Part shown: positions 23,100 to 28,935 of the stretch, in pieces
Layout of the letters: every line of letters begins with the position of its first letter
Position numbering within the stretch: the stretch's first letter is position 1
NCBI GenBank assembly: GCA_026397855.1
Contig: JAPLUA010000226.1
Coordinates: forward strand, 1-28,935
Direction of reading: 5' to 3'
DNA from: Verrucomicrobiota bacterium
Lineage (GTDB): Bacteria > Verrucomicrobiota > Verrucomicrobiia > Limisphaerales > UBA8199
Length of the DNA: 28,935 nucleotides
Program-made: the position numbers and the translations under genes
The notes under the pieces: generated by a model
What the model saw: the letters and a program-made list of their open reading frames with translations, nothing else
What the model was told of the DNA's origin: nothing
Databases searched by the model: none

Positions 23100-23839
23100 A
23101 AGACGACCTGCTCTTAACCCATCTCCGTTACCTTAAACTCGCCTATTTTCGCGAACAGCATCAGACCCTGGCCCGCGAGGCCGCCGAGAAGAACTGGACG
23201 CCCCTGGACTTCCTGGGCCGCCTGGTCGAAGGCGAGGCGCTTCAGCGCCAGGACCACGCCACCCAGCGTCGCCTCCAGACCGCCCGCTTCCCAGTCATCA
23301 AATCCCTCGAACAGTTCGACTGGAACTGGCCCAAAAAGATCAATCGTACCCACGTGCAGCATCTCTTCCGGTTGGACTTTCTCAAAGCCAAGGCCAACGT
23401 CATCTTCCTGGGCGGGGCGGGCCTCGGAAAATCCCACTTGGCCACCGCGTTGGCTTACCATGCCTGCCTGGCCGGCCACACGGTGCTCTTTACCACCGCC
23501 ATCGACATCGTCAACACGTTGACCGCGGCCCAAGCGGCCCATCGGCTCAAGGCTGAACTCAAACGCTATCTCACCCCCAGTATCCTTTTGGTCGATGAGC
23601 TGGGCTATCTGCCCATCGACAAGGCGGGTGCCGATTTGCTCTTTCAGGTCTTTAGCCAGCGCTACGAAACCGGTTCGACCCTGCTCACGACCAATGAGGC
23701 CTACAAACGCTGGGCCAGGATCTTCAACAACGACGCCACGCTGACTTCGGCAGTGCTGGATCGCCTGCTCCACCACGCCGAAACCGTCATTATCGAAGGC
23801 AAGAGCTATCGGATGAAAGATCAGGTCGAAGAGCCGTAG
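23096..23839 (+). CDS. istB: IstB ATP-binding protein of IS21
   Basis: This AAA+ ATPase of 247 residues is close to the family length. Walker A is 'GGAGLGKS' at 106-113, followed by 'HLATAL'; Walker B is 'LLVDELGY' at 164-171; sensor-like 'LLTTNEAYKRW' and 'AVLDRLLHHAE' follow. IstB oligomerises on DNA and guides the IstA transposase to its target. The start overlaps the istA stop as ATGA, the normal coupling. A strong terminator follows 21 bp after the stop. Confidence 0.93.
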   Translation: MKDDLLLTHLRYLKLAYFREQHQTLAREAAEKNWTPLDFLGRLVEGEALQRQDHATQRRLQTARFPVIKSLEQFDWNWPKKINRTHVQHLFRLDFLKAKANVIFLGGAGLGKSHLATALAYHACLAGHTVLFTTAIDIVNTLTAAQAAHRLKAELKRYLTPSILLVDELGYLPIDKAGADLLFQVFSQRYETGSTLLTTNEAYKRWARIFNNDATLTSAVLDRLLHHAETVIIEGKSYRMKDQVEEP

Positions 23840-23859
23840 TCGCACCAACTCACCCCGCC

Positions 23860-23891
23860 AAAGGCCGGAGGAGCGATCCTCCGGCCTTTTC
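23860..23891 (+). terminator. Rho-independent terminator after istB
   Basis: A perfect 13-bp stem (AAAGGCCGGAGGA / TCCTCCGGCCTTT) with tetraloop GCGA is followed by TTCT. It lies inside the IS21 element, before the right terminal repeat. Confidence 0.85.
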
Positions 23892-23910
23892 TATGACGTC
23901 CTCGTCCGCC

Positions 23911-25947
23911 TCAAAGCCCCATGAGCCCCCGGTCCCATTCCCAACCGTGAGTTTTGCATCCAGTTCTCGCCGTCGGCCACACCGACTTGAGGGTCATCAA
24001 CTCCGGGATGGCCGTTTCCGGGCTGCGCGGAACGGTGCGGAGCGCCTCGCCGCTAAGGCCGTCGCGGTAGAGAGTCAGGGAGACGTGTTCATTGCGGCGA
24101 ATGCAGTCCTTGATGGCCTCGACATCCTTCTCGCAATGCAGGAGCGTTTTCCAGGAGTAGATGTGCTTGGGCTTGTGGAAGTCGCTGTTGGCCAGGAAGG
24201 CAAATCGCTTGAGGCCGACGGGAGTGAAGATGTTGTTGCGGTTGGCGATTTCCCAGGCGTCCAGGATGGGGGCAAAAACCTCCTGGTTCTCCCACAGGAA
24301 GAGCGTGTTCTTGCCCCACGCGCTCTTCATCACGTGCGGGTGCGCGGCCACGGCCAACCCTCCCTGGCCGTGGATCTGGGCCACGATCTCGACCAGGCCG
24401 AGGGCCGGCGAGATCGGCGCCGTGAGACCAATGCCCAGCAGGTGGCCGGAGGTCTTCCGGGTGAGGCCCTCCTTGTTGAACTCCAGGCCGGTCATGACGA
24501 TCATCTCGTACTTGCGCCAGGCGCGACGCCGCTCCTGCTCCAGCATGTCGAAATACTCGTCAAGCTGGCTGGGGGCGATGGTGAAGTTGAGCAGCTCGCT
24601 GAACTTGCCCACAAGCCGGCGCGGGTCGGCTATGTGATCGGTAATGCAGATGCAGTCAAAGCCACGCCGGCCATAGAAGTCAATTACCTCGGGCAACGTG
24701 AGCCGGCCATCGGAGTAATTGGTGTGGATGTGGAAATCACAAAGGAGCATGCGCGAACCGCCGGCCTGGCCTGAGGCGGTCACCGAGCGCTGGCTGGGGT
24801 TTATCTCAAACAGCTTCGTCGGCGCGGGCCGGTGGTTGACCCGGCCGGCTTCTTCCAGCACCAGTTCGGCAATGCGGATCGCCGCGTCGGGCTGGCTCAC
24901 CTTCTCCAGGTTGTCGCGCCAGTCCTGCCATTTGCGGCTCCGGTGGGCGAAGACCTCCTCGACCAGGTCGCGCACTTCCTTGCCCTTTTCGGCTACCGCG
25001 CCCACACCCAGCTTCCTGACGAGCTGCGCGTTGCCTTCCTCCTGGCCAGGGATCACCTGGTTGATGATGATGGGGCAGCGGGCGGCGATGGCTTCCTGCA
25101 CCATCGCGCCGCCCGCTTTGGCGATGACGAGGTGGTGGGACATCAGCAGGCGTGGCATTTGGTTGGTCCAACCATACACGCGGACCCGGTCACCGTGCTC
25201 GCGGAGGCGCTCGGAGAGCTTGGCCTTGAGCGTGGCATCGCGGCCAACGGTGATGGTGAGATCCAGGTCGGGGAGCTTGAGGAGCCGGTCAATGGACTTG
25301 CCGGCCTTGGCTTTGCCGGTGTTGATGACATAGAGCACCTTGCGTCGCTGTCCACGCTCGGGCGCAGCCAGGGGCAGCGGCTGCTCCCGCGCAAAGACCG
25401 GGCTGACCGGGAACCCCAGCGCCTTCACCTGGTGCTTCGGGACGCCAGCCTCGGTGAGCACTTCGCTAGTCGGCGCATTGGCGACGATGAACAAGTCGCT
25501 GGGCGCGCGATACCATGCCGAGCAGACACTGATCGAATCGGTGACCACGGTGATGAACCGGAACGGCTGCTCGGCGTGGTCGCGAAAGATGTCGCGGATA
25601 ATGTGGCTGTAAACCGGGTAGCAGGAGACCACCACATCGGGTTCCGTGTCGTGCAGCAGGACGGCGAGCGAATCACGCAGCTTGCCCAGCGATGAGGTTT
25701 GGCTGCGAAAGAGCGTGGGGTTGTCGAACACCGAAAAGACACCCGACCAGACCGTGGGCGCATAGCGTACCAGGCCCTGGTAGGCTTGTTTCATCAGCGA
25801 GTTCAAGGTGCCGTAGGTGGACTCGAACAAGTCGAGCACCTCGACTTTGGCGTCTTCGCTGATGAGTTCAATAGCGTCGCGGAGGTTGCGGGCCGCGGCG
25901 TTGTGGCCGTCGCCGAAACTGGCCGTAAGGATCAGGATCTTCTTCAT
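23911..25947 (-). CDS. MGDG-synthase-like glycosyltransferase fused to a PHP phosphoesterase domain
   Basis: This protein has 678 residues. The N-terminal half (about 1-370) is of the monogalactosyldiacylglycerol synthase/UgtP class: 'SFGDGHNAAARNL' at 10-22 and the donor-binding 'KAGGAMVQEA' at 277-286. Such enzymes add sugar to diacylglycerol at the membrane. After a linker (about 371-400) comes a PHP domain with His406, His408, Asp437, His438, Glu489, His536, His538, Asp589 and His591, the metal-site set of this phosphoesterase family. The last 22 codons come from the IS21 element. Before insertion the frame would have read 'LKSVLPAIPA' then stop at 20426-20424, making 662 residues. The catalytic parts are untouched, so it is probably still active. 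It lies 40 bp after a small gene, with a Pho-box-like site before the pair, fitting glycolipid-for-phospholipid replacement. Confidence 0.9.
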   Translation of the reverse strand: MKKILILTASFGDGHNAAARNLRDAIELISEDAKVEVLDLFESTYGTLNSLMKQAYQGLVRYAPTVWSGVFSVFDNPTLFRSQTSSLGKLRDSLAVLLHDTEPDVVVSCYPVYSHIIRDIFRDHAEQPFRFITVVTDSISVCSAWYRAPSDLFIVANAPTSEVLTEAGVPKHQVKALGFPVSPVFAREQPLPLAAPERGQRRKVLYVINTGKAKAGKSIDRLLKLPDLDLTITVGRDATLKAKLSERLREHGDRVRVYGWTNQMPRLLMSHHLVIAKAGGAMVQEAIAARCPIIINQVIPGQEEGNAQLVRKLGVGAVAEKGKEVRDLVEEVFAHRSRKWQDWRDNLEKVSQPDAAIRIAELVLEEAGRVNHRPAPTKLFEINPSQRSVTASGQAGGSRMLLCDFHIHTNYSDGRLTLPEVIDFYGRRGFDCICITDHIADPRRLVGKFSELLNFTIAPSQLDEYFDMLEQERRRAWRKYEMIVMTGLEFNKEGLTRKTSGHLLGIGLTAPISPALGLVEIVAQIHGQGGLAVAAHPHVMKSAWGKNTLFLWENQEVFAPILDAWEIANRNNIFTPVGLKRFAFLANSDFHKPKHIYSWKTLLHCEKDVEAIKDCIRRNEHVSLTLYRDGLSGEALRTVPRSPETAIPELMTLKSVWPTARTGCKTHGWEWDRGLMGL
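23933..23981 (-). repeat. IS21 right terminal inverted repeat
   Basis: It is the inverted partner of 20453-20501. Positions 23911-23981 also encode the new C-terminus of the glycosyltransferase-PHP protein on the minus strand. Confidence 0.85.
23982..23987. repeat. Target site duplication, right copy (CCGACT)
   Basis: It is an exact copy of 20447-20452, directly after the ACA end of the element. Removing the element and one copy restores a sensible reading frame to the interrupted gene. Confidence 0.8.
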
Positions 25948-25987
25948 AGCTTGGGCGGGCCTTTACAGTGGAGGCCACCTGCGCCGG

Positions 25988-26422
25988 CTAGAAGCTGGGG
26001 ACAATCTCCAGCTTCCGGCCCGCTTCGAGGACGACGTCCTCGCCATTCGCCCAGACTTGATCGTTGAGCAACAGCTTGAAGACCACCTTGTCCCGGGCGT
26101 GGGTTGTTGACCAAACCCAGATGGAGTCGTCCATGCAGTTCAGCGGCAAGCCCTTGTCCCAACTCAGCCCGTCACCCTGGCCACGAATGAAGAGAGCGTT
26201 GCCGATTCCCACATTGATCCTGGCCTCAACGGTGGTGACTGTCTTTGGCGCGGGCGCTTCCTGGACCTGCGGCGCCTTGCCGGAGGATGCTTTAGGAGCA
26301 GCCTTTTTCGCTGCGATTTCGGGAGTCTTGCGGGCAGGCGACGTTCGCTTGCCTGATTGGGGTGCGCTGAAGCCTGCTTCAGCTTGTCGGCTCGTTTGCG
26401 CGGTGTGCTTGTTTGTGTTCAT
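25988..26422 (-). CDS. Small protein with basic linker and a possible carbohydrate-binding-like C-terminal domain
   Basis: This protein has 144 residues. Residues 1-60 are low-complexity, rich in Lys, Ala, Pro and Ser ('AAKKAAPKASSGKAP'), resembling histone-H1-like tails. Residues 63-144 form a beta-rich domain with 'ALFIRGQGDGLSWDKG', 'WVWS', 'VVFKLLLNDQVWANGED' and 'EIVPSF'. The pattern of Trp residues and strands recalls CBM20/CBM48 starch-binding folds, but this is only a resemblance by eye. No signal peptide or membrane helix, so it is probably cytosolic. ATG at 26422 was chosen; the frame upstream has no support. It is the first gene of a likely two-gene operon with the glycosyltransferase-PHP gene 40 bp downstream. 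A Pho-box-like site ends 64 bp upstream. Confidence 0.75.
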   Translation of the reverse strand: MNTNKHTAQTSRQAEAGFSAPQSGKRTSPARKTPEIAAKKAAPKASSGKAPQVQEAPAPKTVTTVEARINVGIGNALFIRGQGDGLSWDKGLPLNCMDDSIWVWSTTHARDKVVFKLLLNDQVWANGEDVVLEAGRKLEIVPSF

Positions 26423-26486
26423 ATATCTTTGCAATTGTTGGTGCCGAACATTACGCCACAGGGGACATATCATCAACGGCGGTGGG

Positions 26487-26503
26487 GTTACAGTTGAGTT
26501 ACA
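26487..26503 (-). promoter_or_regulatory. Pho-box-like site before the small gene-glycosyltransferase operon
   Basis: On the minus strand TGTAAC occurs twice, 11 bp apart, with spacer TCAAC. It ends 64 bp before the ATG at 26422. It abuts the 18-bp repeat at 26505-26522. Confidence 0.65.
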
Positions 26504-26504
26504 A

Positions 26505-26522
26505 ATGGGTTGACCCCTTTAT
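26505..26522. repeat. 18-bp direct repeat, left copy
   Basis: atgggttgacccctttat matches 28089-28106 at 17 of 18 positions in the same orientation. The pair brackets the FGE-fold gene and its upstream repeats (about 1.6 kb). The GGGTTGACCC centre is nearly palindromic. Confidence 0.6.
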
Positions 26523-26526
26523 GAGC

Positions 26527-27675
26527 TCACTGAGCTGCGGACAGGACGCAGCGGAACCCGATGAAGTTGAACCTGCTGTTCGCCGCGCGGTAGCTGCGGT
26601 AGGCTGCCGTTCGGCAGCCGGGCGCGCGGTCGGCCCAACCGCCGCCCCGATGCACGCGGGACGTGCCTCCTGTTGGACCGCGTGGATCATTCTGAGCGGC
26701 GCTCGAATAAGAACCATACCAATCCCAACACCATTCCGACACATTACCTGCCATGTCATATAACCCATACGCGTTCGCCCCAAATGACCCCACCGCTGTA
26801 GTGTAAGGTGTCCCTCCGCTCGTCCATGCCGGATTGTAGCCACTGGTGGGATTCACATCGTAGGGGTAGCCCGAAGGGTTAGCGTTGTAATTTGCCTGAC
26901 TCCACGAAATCGTGTCGCCCCACGGGAACCGCTGCCCGCTGGCTCCGCTTCGCGCTGCCTTCTCCCACTCCGCCTCCGTCGGCAAACGATACCCGCTGCT
27001 CCAACTCACATACGGTGCCACCCACCCACTGCGATACCGCACACTCAAACCCGCATCCGTATAATACGCCGGCACCTTACCCTCCTTCTCGCTCCGCGCA
27101 TTGCACCACTTCGCACTCTCAAACCACGTCACAGTCTGCGTCGGATGATTGTTCGCCTTCCCGACCGCCCCATACTCGAAACTGTAACCGTGCGCCACCG
27201 CCCAGCTATACACCTCATCCCACAGCGCCTTGGTTACCTCATAGCGGTCCATGTAGAACGCGCTGACATATACCGTGTGCAGCGGAAGCGCATCGCTGGT
27301 TCCATCCAGATTATCGCCCATCGTGAAATTTCCGGCCGGAATGACCGCCATGCCGGCGGGAACCGCCACCCCCAGCACCCGGTAAAACATCGGCGCCCCT
27401 GCGACAATGACCGGCACCTCCGCGACAATGGACTGGTTGCTTCCCGCAGTCATCGCAACCAGATTGCTCCAGGTTCCAATGAGCGATGACGCTTGCTGCA
27501 CTGTCGCCGTGCTGCCCGGATACAAATTGCTGCATACCAATACCCCGTTCTGGCTGAACGAGGTAATCACCGGCGCCTGCCCCGGGGCGGACAGGCTGAC
27601 CGCGAGTGCCAAGGTTTCCAACGCCAGTAGCCTAATGGTTCTGCCTGCGATTCTGGTTCTGCCTCCCCTTTCCAC
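26527..27675 (-). CDS. Secreted FGE-sulfatase-fold (SUMF1-like) protein
   Basis: This protein has 382 residues from a GTG at 27675, chosen because GGAG lies seven bases upstream and the product then begins with a signal peptide (about 1-34, 'LLALETLALAVSLSAPGQA'). Residues 35-106 form a small beta-domain ('YPGSTATVQQASSLIGTWSNL'). The SUMF1/FGE fold spans 107-382, with 'MAVIPAGNFTMGD', 'DRYEVTKALW', 'RLPTEAEWEKAAR', 'FPWGD', 'YDMAGNVSEWCWDWY' and 'IGFRCV'. The copper-binding Cys pair of true formylglycine-generating enzymes is missing: only one Cys is present in 'APGCRTAAYRS'. It is therefore unlikely to activate sulfatases and may be a binding protein of the same fold. The open frame reaches upstream to 28047, but that part is made of DNA repeats and is not thought to be translated. 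Confidence 0.88.
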   Translation of the reverse strand: MERGGRTRIAGRTIRLLALETLALAVSLSAPGQAPVITSFSQNGVLVCSNLYPGSTATVQQASSLIGTWSNLVAMTAGSNQSIVAEVPVIVAGAPMFYRVLGVAVPAGMAVIPAGNFTMGDNLDGTSDALPLHTVYVSAFYMDRYEVTKALWDEVYSWAVAHGYSFEYGAVGKANNHPTQTVTWFESAKWCNARSEKEGKVPAYYTDAGLSVRYRSGWVAPYVSWSSGYRLPTEAEWEKAARSGASGQRFPWGDTISWSQANYNANPSGYPYDVNPTSGYNPAWTSGGTPYTTAVGSFGANAYGLYDMAGNVSEWCWDWYGSYSSAAQNDPRGPTGGTSRVHRGGGWADRAPGCRTAAYRSYRAANSRFNFIGFRCVLSAAQ

Positions 27676-27698
27676 AGGAGTTCTCCGGCTCGTAACTA

Positions 27699-27752
27699 CT
27701 GATAGGAAATTGGTTTTCGCTCGCCCGCGCGTACTCAGCGCTACGCGGGTGA
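27699..27752. repeat. REP-like hairpin repeat, copy 1
   Basis: The 54-bp unit starts ctgataggaaattggttttc and ends gcgggtga. Its core can fold (CCCGCG...CGCGGG around agcgct). It is about 80% identical by eye to copy 2 at 27961-28013. Confidence 0.65.
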
Positions 27753-27960
27753 GGGAGAATTGATTATTGGGCTCACCAAGCATGGTGCATGCCTTATCAA
27801 ATGGCGGAGGTGCCGACAATAGAGAGGTGTTGCCTATCTTCCGCCGCTCTTGGCCAGGCACCCCGACTGGTTTCCCGGATGCGGAGACCCAAGCGCAAAA
27901 AGTGGAGTGCGAGGCGCGGCGGCTTGGCTGCGTGCGCGGAGGCAAATGGCCGTGGCGAGA

Positions 27961-28013
27961 CTGACAGGAATTTGCTTTTGCGCGCCCGCTCGTACTGAGC
28001 GCTGCGCGGGTGA
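27961..28013. repeat. REP-like hairpin repeat, copy 2
   Basis: The 53-bp unit starts ctgacaggaatttgcttttg and ends gcgggtga. It is in the same orientation as copy 1, 262 bp away, with one indel and compensating-looking changes near the stem. Confidence 0.65.
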
Positions 28014-28088
28014 TGCGCAGCTTGCGCGGCATGGCCTCACAAACCACTATTCCACGCTCACCGTCAACGCCAAAAAATGTCCCAAGCT

Positions 28089-28106
28089 ATGGGTTGACCC
28101 CTTCAT
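28089..28106. repeat. 18-bp direct repeat, right copy
   Basis: atgggttgaccccttcat differs from the left copy (26505-26522) at one base. Confidence 0.6.
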
Positions 28107-28149
28107 AGCGTTCGTGCGTGTGGGTGTGTTCATGATCGCAAGGGCTTTT

Positions 28150-28665
28150 TCATGGCGCGGCGAGCGCAAGCGGTTTTTGGCGGAGACTGGTTTCGAGCCG
28201 GCCGCCGGGGGTGGCGTAGGCCACAAAGACTTGGTCGGCTAGGGCGGCGAGGTCGGCGGTGATGCGGCTTTCGGTTTGGGGGAAGATGGAGAGGATCAAC
28301 AGGCGGCCGTCGGCGAGAGGCTTTTCCCAATCCGGGGGAATGCGTTTCGGCAGGCCCCTGGCGGGACAGATGATGATGGGTGGCTCGCCGCGCAAGAGAA
28401 TGCGAAGGCACTCCTTTTCGACCGGGGAGTGGAAGCCGCTGACGACGCAGTGGCCGGCATCGCGCCATTGGGCGGCCTGGTCGTAGGTGCGGAGGATGAG
28501 TTTGCCAGGACAACGGGCGGAGCAGAACAGGGCCGTCGTGGGTTGCGACAGAAGGTTGAGGTTACCGAGCGCAGTCAGCTCGGACGGGGCGTGGGCGCCC
28601 AAACGCTGGCGCAAGCGGACCGGGTAACGGGGATCGTCACGCGGGATTGTCTGGGGCTGCGGCAC
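28150..28665 (-). CDS. DprA/Smf-like Rossmann-fold protein
   Basis: This protein has 171 residues. It resembles the short DprA-like (SLOG superfamily) proteins: 'RYPVRLRQRLGAHAPSELTALGNL' class start, 'FCSARCPGKLILRTYD', 'VVSGFHSPVEKECLRILLRG', 'PIIICPARGL', 'RIPPDWEKPLADGRLLILSIF' and 'QVFVAYATPGG' appear in order. Full DprA loads RecA on single-stranded DNA during transformation. This version lacks the N-terminal SAM-like and C-terminal winged-helix domains, so it may have another nucleotide-binding role. The start is a GTG at 28665 with no good ribosome binding site; no upstream in-frame ATG is available. AT-rich tandem repeats lie just before it. Confidence 0.75.
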   Translation of the reverse strand: MPQPQTIPRDDPRYPVRLRQRLGAHAPSELTALGNLNLLSQPTTALFCSARCPGKLILRTYDQAAQWRDAGHCVVSGFHSPVEKECLRILLRGEPPIIICPARGLPKRIPPDWEKPLADGRLLILSIFPQTESRITADLAALADQVFVAYATPGGRLETSLRQKPLALAAP

Positions 28666-28670
28666 GGGGG

Positions 28671-28703
28671 AATTATGAGGGATGAATTATGAATTATGAA
28701 GGG
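28671..28703. repeat. Short AT-rich repeats (aattatga)
   Basis: Three copies of aattatga lie within 33 bp, between the DprA-like gene and the gene at the window end. They are strikingly AT-rich against the GC-rich surroundings and may be part of the promoter or a simple repeat. Confidence 0.5.
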
Positions 28704-28720
28704 AAGCGGGCAACGGGCCG

Positions 28721-28935
28721 CTAGTCAAGGTTGGGAATGGCTCGGAGCATGAATTGGTCAAAGAGCGGGACGGTAAATGCCATGTCGCCATGCGCCGGGC
28801 TGTAGATCATGCCTTTCTTGATGAGTTTGGAGCGAACCGGGCCAAGGGCGTTGACCGTAACCTTCAGGGCGTCGGCGATGTCTCCGGTGCGTTGGGCGCC
28901 GGCCCCGAGGCCGGCCATGGCGCGCAGAAACCGTT
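28721..28935 (-). CDS. C-terminus of a protein entering from the right, possibly an ATP-binding protein (partial)
   Basis: The frame is open from the window edge ('RFLRAMAGLGAG') to the stop at 28721, giving about 70 residues. 'QRTGDIADALKVTVNALGPVRSKLIKKGMIYSPAHGDMAFTVPLFDQF', cited here by position 28741-28890, reads as a winged-helix: helix, turn, recognition helix, then a hydrophobic strand. I recall this ending from AAA-type ATP-binding proteins with a C-terminal winged helix. The ATPase part would be outside the window, so this is a family-level guess. Confidence 0.65.
   Translation of the reverse strand, partial: RFLRAMAGLGAGAQRTGDIADALKVTVNALGPVRSKLIKKGMIYSPAHGDMAFTVPLFDQFMLRAIPNLD

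Larger units (their letters stand above)
20453..23981 (+). mobile_element. IS21-family insertion sequence, 3529 bp, complete ends
   Basis: The element starts TGT and ends ACA. Its terminal inverted repeats are 20453-20501 and 23933-23981. The outer 20 bp match at 9 positions; the inner 29 bp match at 26 (ggatgcaaaact, then acggt, then ggaatggga). A 6-bp direct duplication CCGACT flanks it. It carries two accessory frames, istA (frameshifted) and istB, with ATGA overlaps between the last three, and a strong terminator after istB. The intact duplication and well-kept coding suggest a fairly recent insertion. It landed in the 3' end of the glycosyltransferase-PHP gene. Confidence 0.92.
27676..28149. 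other. Non-coding stretch with repeats
   Basis: Between the FGE-fold gene and the DprA-like gene there is no supported gene. It contains two copies of a hairpin repeat (27699-27752 and 27961-28013) and the second copy of an 18-bp direct repeat (28089-28106). Confidence 0.5.

Noticed and set aside
27676..28047. Upstream extension of the FGE-fold protein by 124 codons
   Set aside because: The extension is formed by REP-like DNA repeats, and a GTG with a well-placed GGAG and a signal peptide gives a better start at 27675.

Overview
The window is high-GC bacterial DNA. I infer a Verrucomicrobiota member, possibly of the Pedosphaera/Limisphaera side. The signs are two type II pseudopilins of the H-X9-DG kind, giant secreted proteins made of beta-repeats and DNRLRE modules, a BspA-like leucine-rich repeat protein, a FGE-sulfatase-fold secreted protein, and mostly weak Shine-Dalgarno sites. 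No rRNA, tRNA or CRISPR array was seen.

Layout. A 5'-complete, 3'-cut leucine-rich repeat protein lies at 2-976 (minus). A phosphate-control block phoU-phoB-phoR follows at 3845-1340 (minus). Next are a pseudopilin (4757-3945) and a 1351-residue secreted protein (8894-4839), both minus. Positions 8895-11469 hold a gene relic, a phosphodiesterase, a possible small gene and a 106-bp MITE-like element. On the plus strand come a second pseudopilin (11470-12246), a 1408-residue paralogue of the giant protein (12292-16518) and a 1259-residue relative carrying a calcineurin-like phosphoesterase (16643-20422). A complete IS21-family element with both terminal repeats and a 6-bp target duplication occupies 20453-23981. 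It has clipped the 3' end of a glycosyltransferase-PHP fusion gene (25947-23911, minus), which follows a small gene (26422-25988, minus). The right end holds a FGE-fold protein between 18-bp direct repeats, a DprA-like protein and the C-terminus of a protein reading in from beyond the window.

Main interpretation. Tandem sites of the form TGT(A/C)AC repeated every 11 bp, always in the direction of the gene, lie in front of phoB, the phosphodiesterase, the first giant protein, the second pseudopilin and the small gene-glycosyltransferase operon. A sixth, weaker array precedes the relic. The 11-bp period is that of PhoB boxes. I therefore infer that most of the window is a phosphate-starvation regulon: a two-component sensor-regulator, secreted phosphoesterases, a glycolipid synthase-like enzyme (as used for replacing phospholipids) and giant secreted proteins with pseudopilins. 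The giant proteins share an N-terminal module of about 340-400 residues that I do not recognise; this family and its Pho link are the best candidates for something undescribed.
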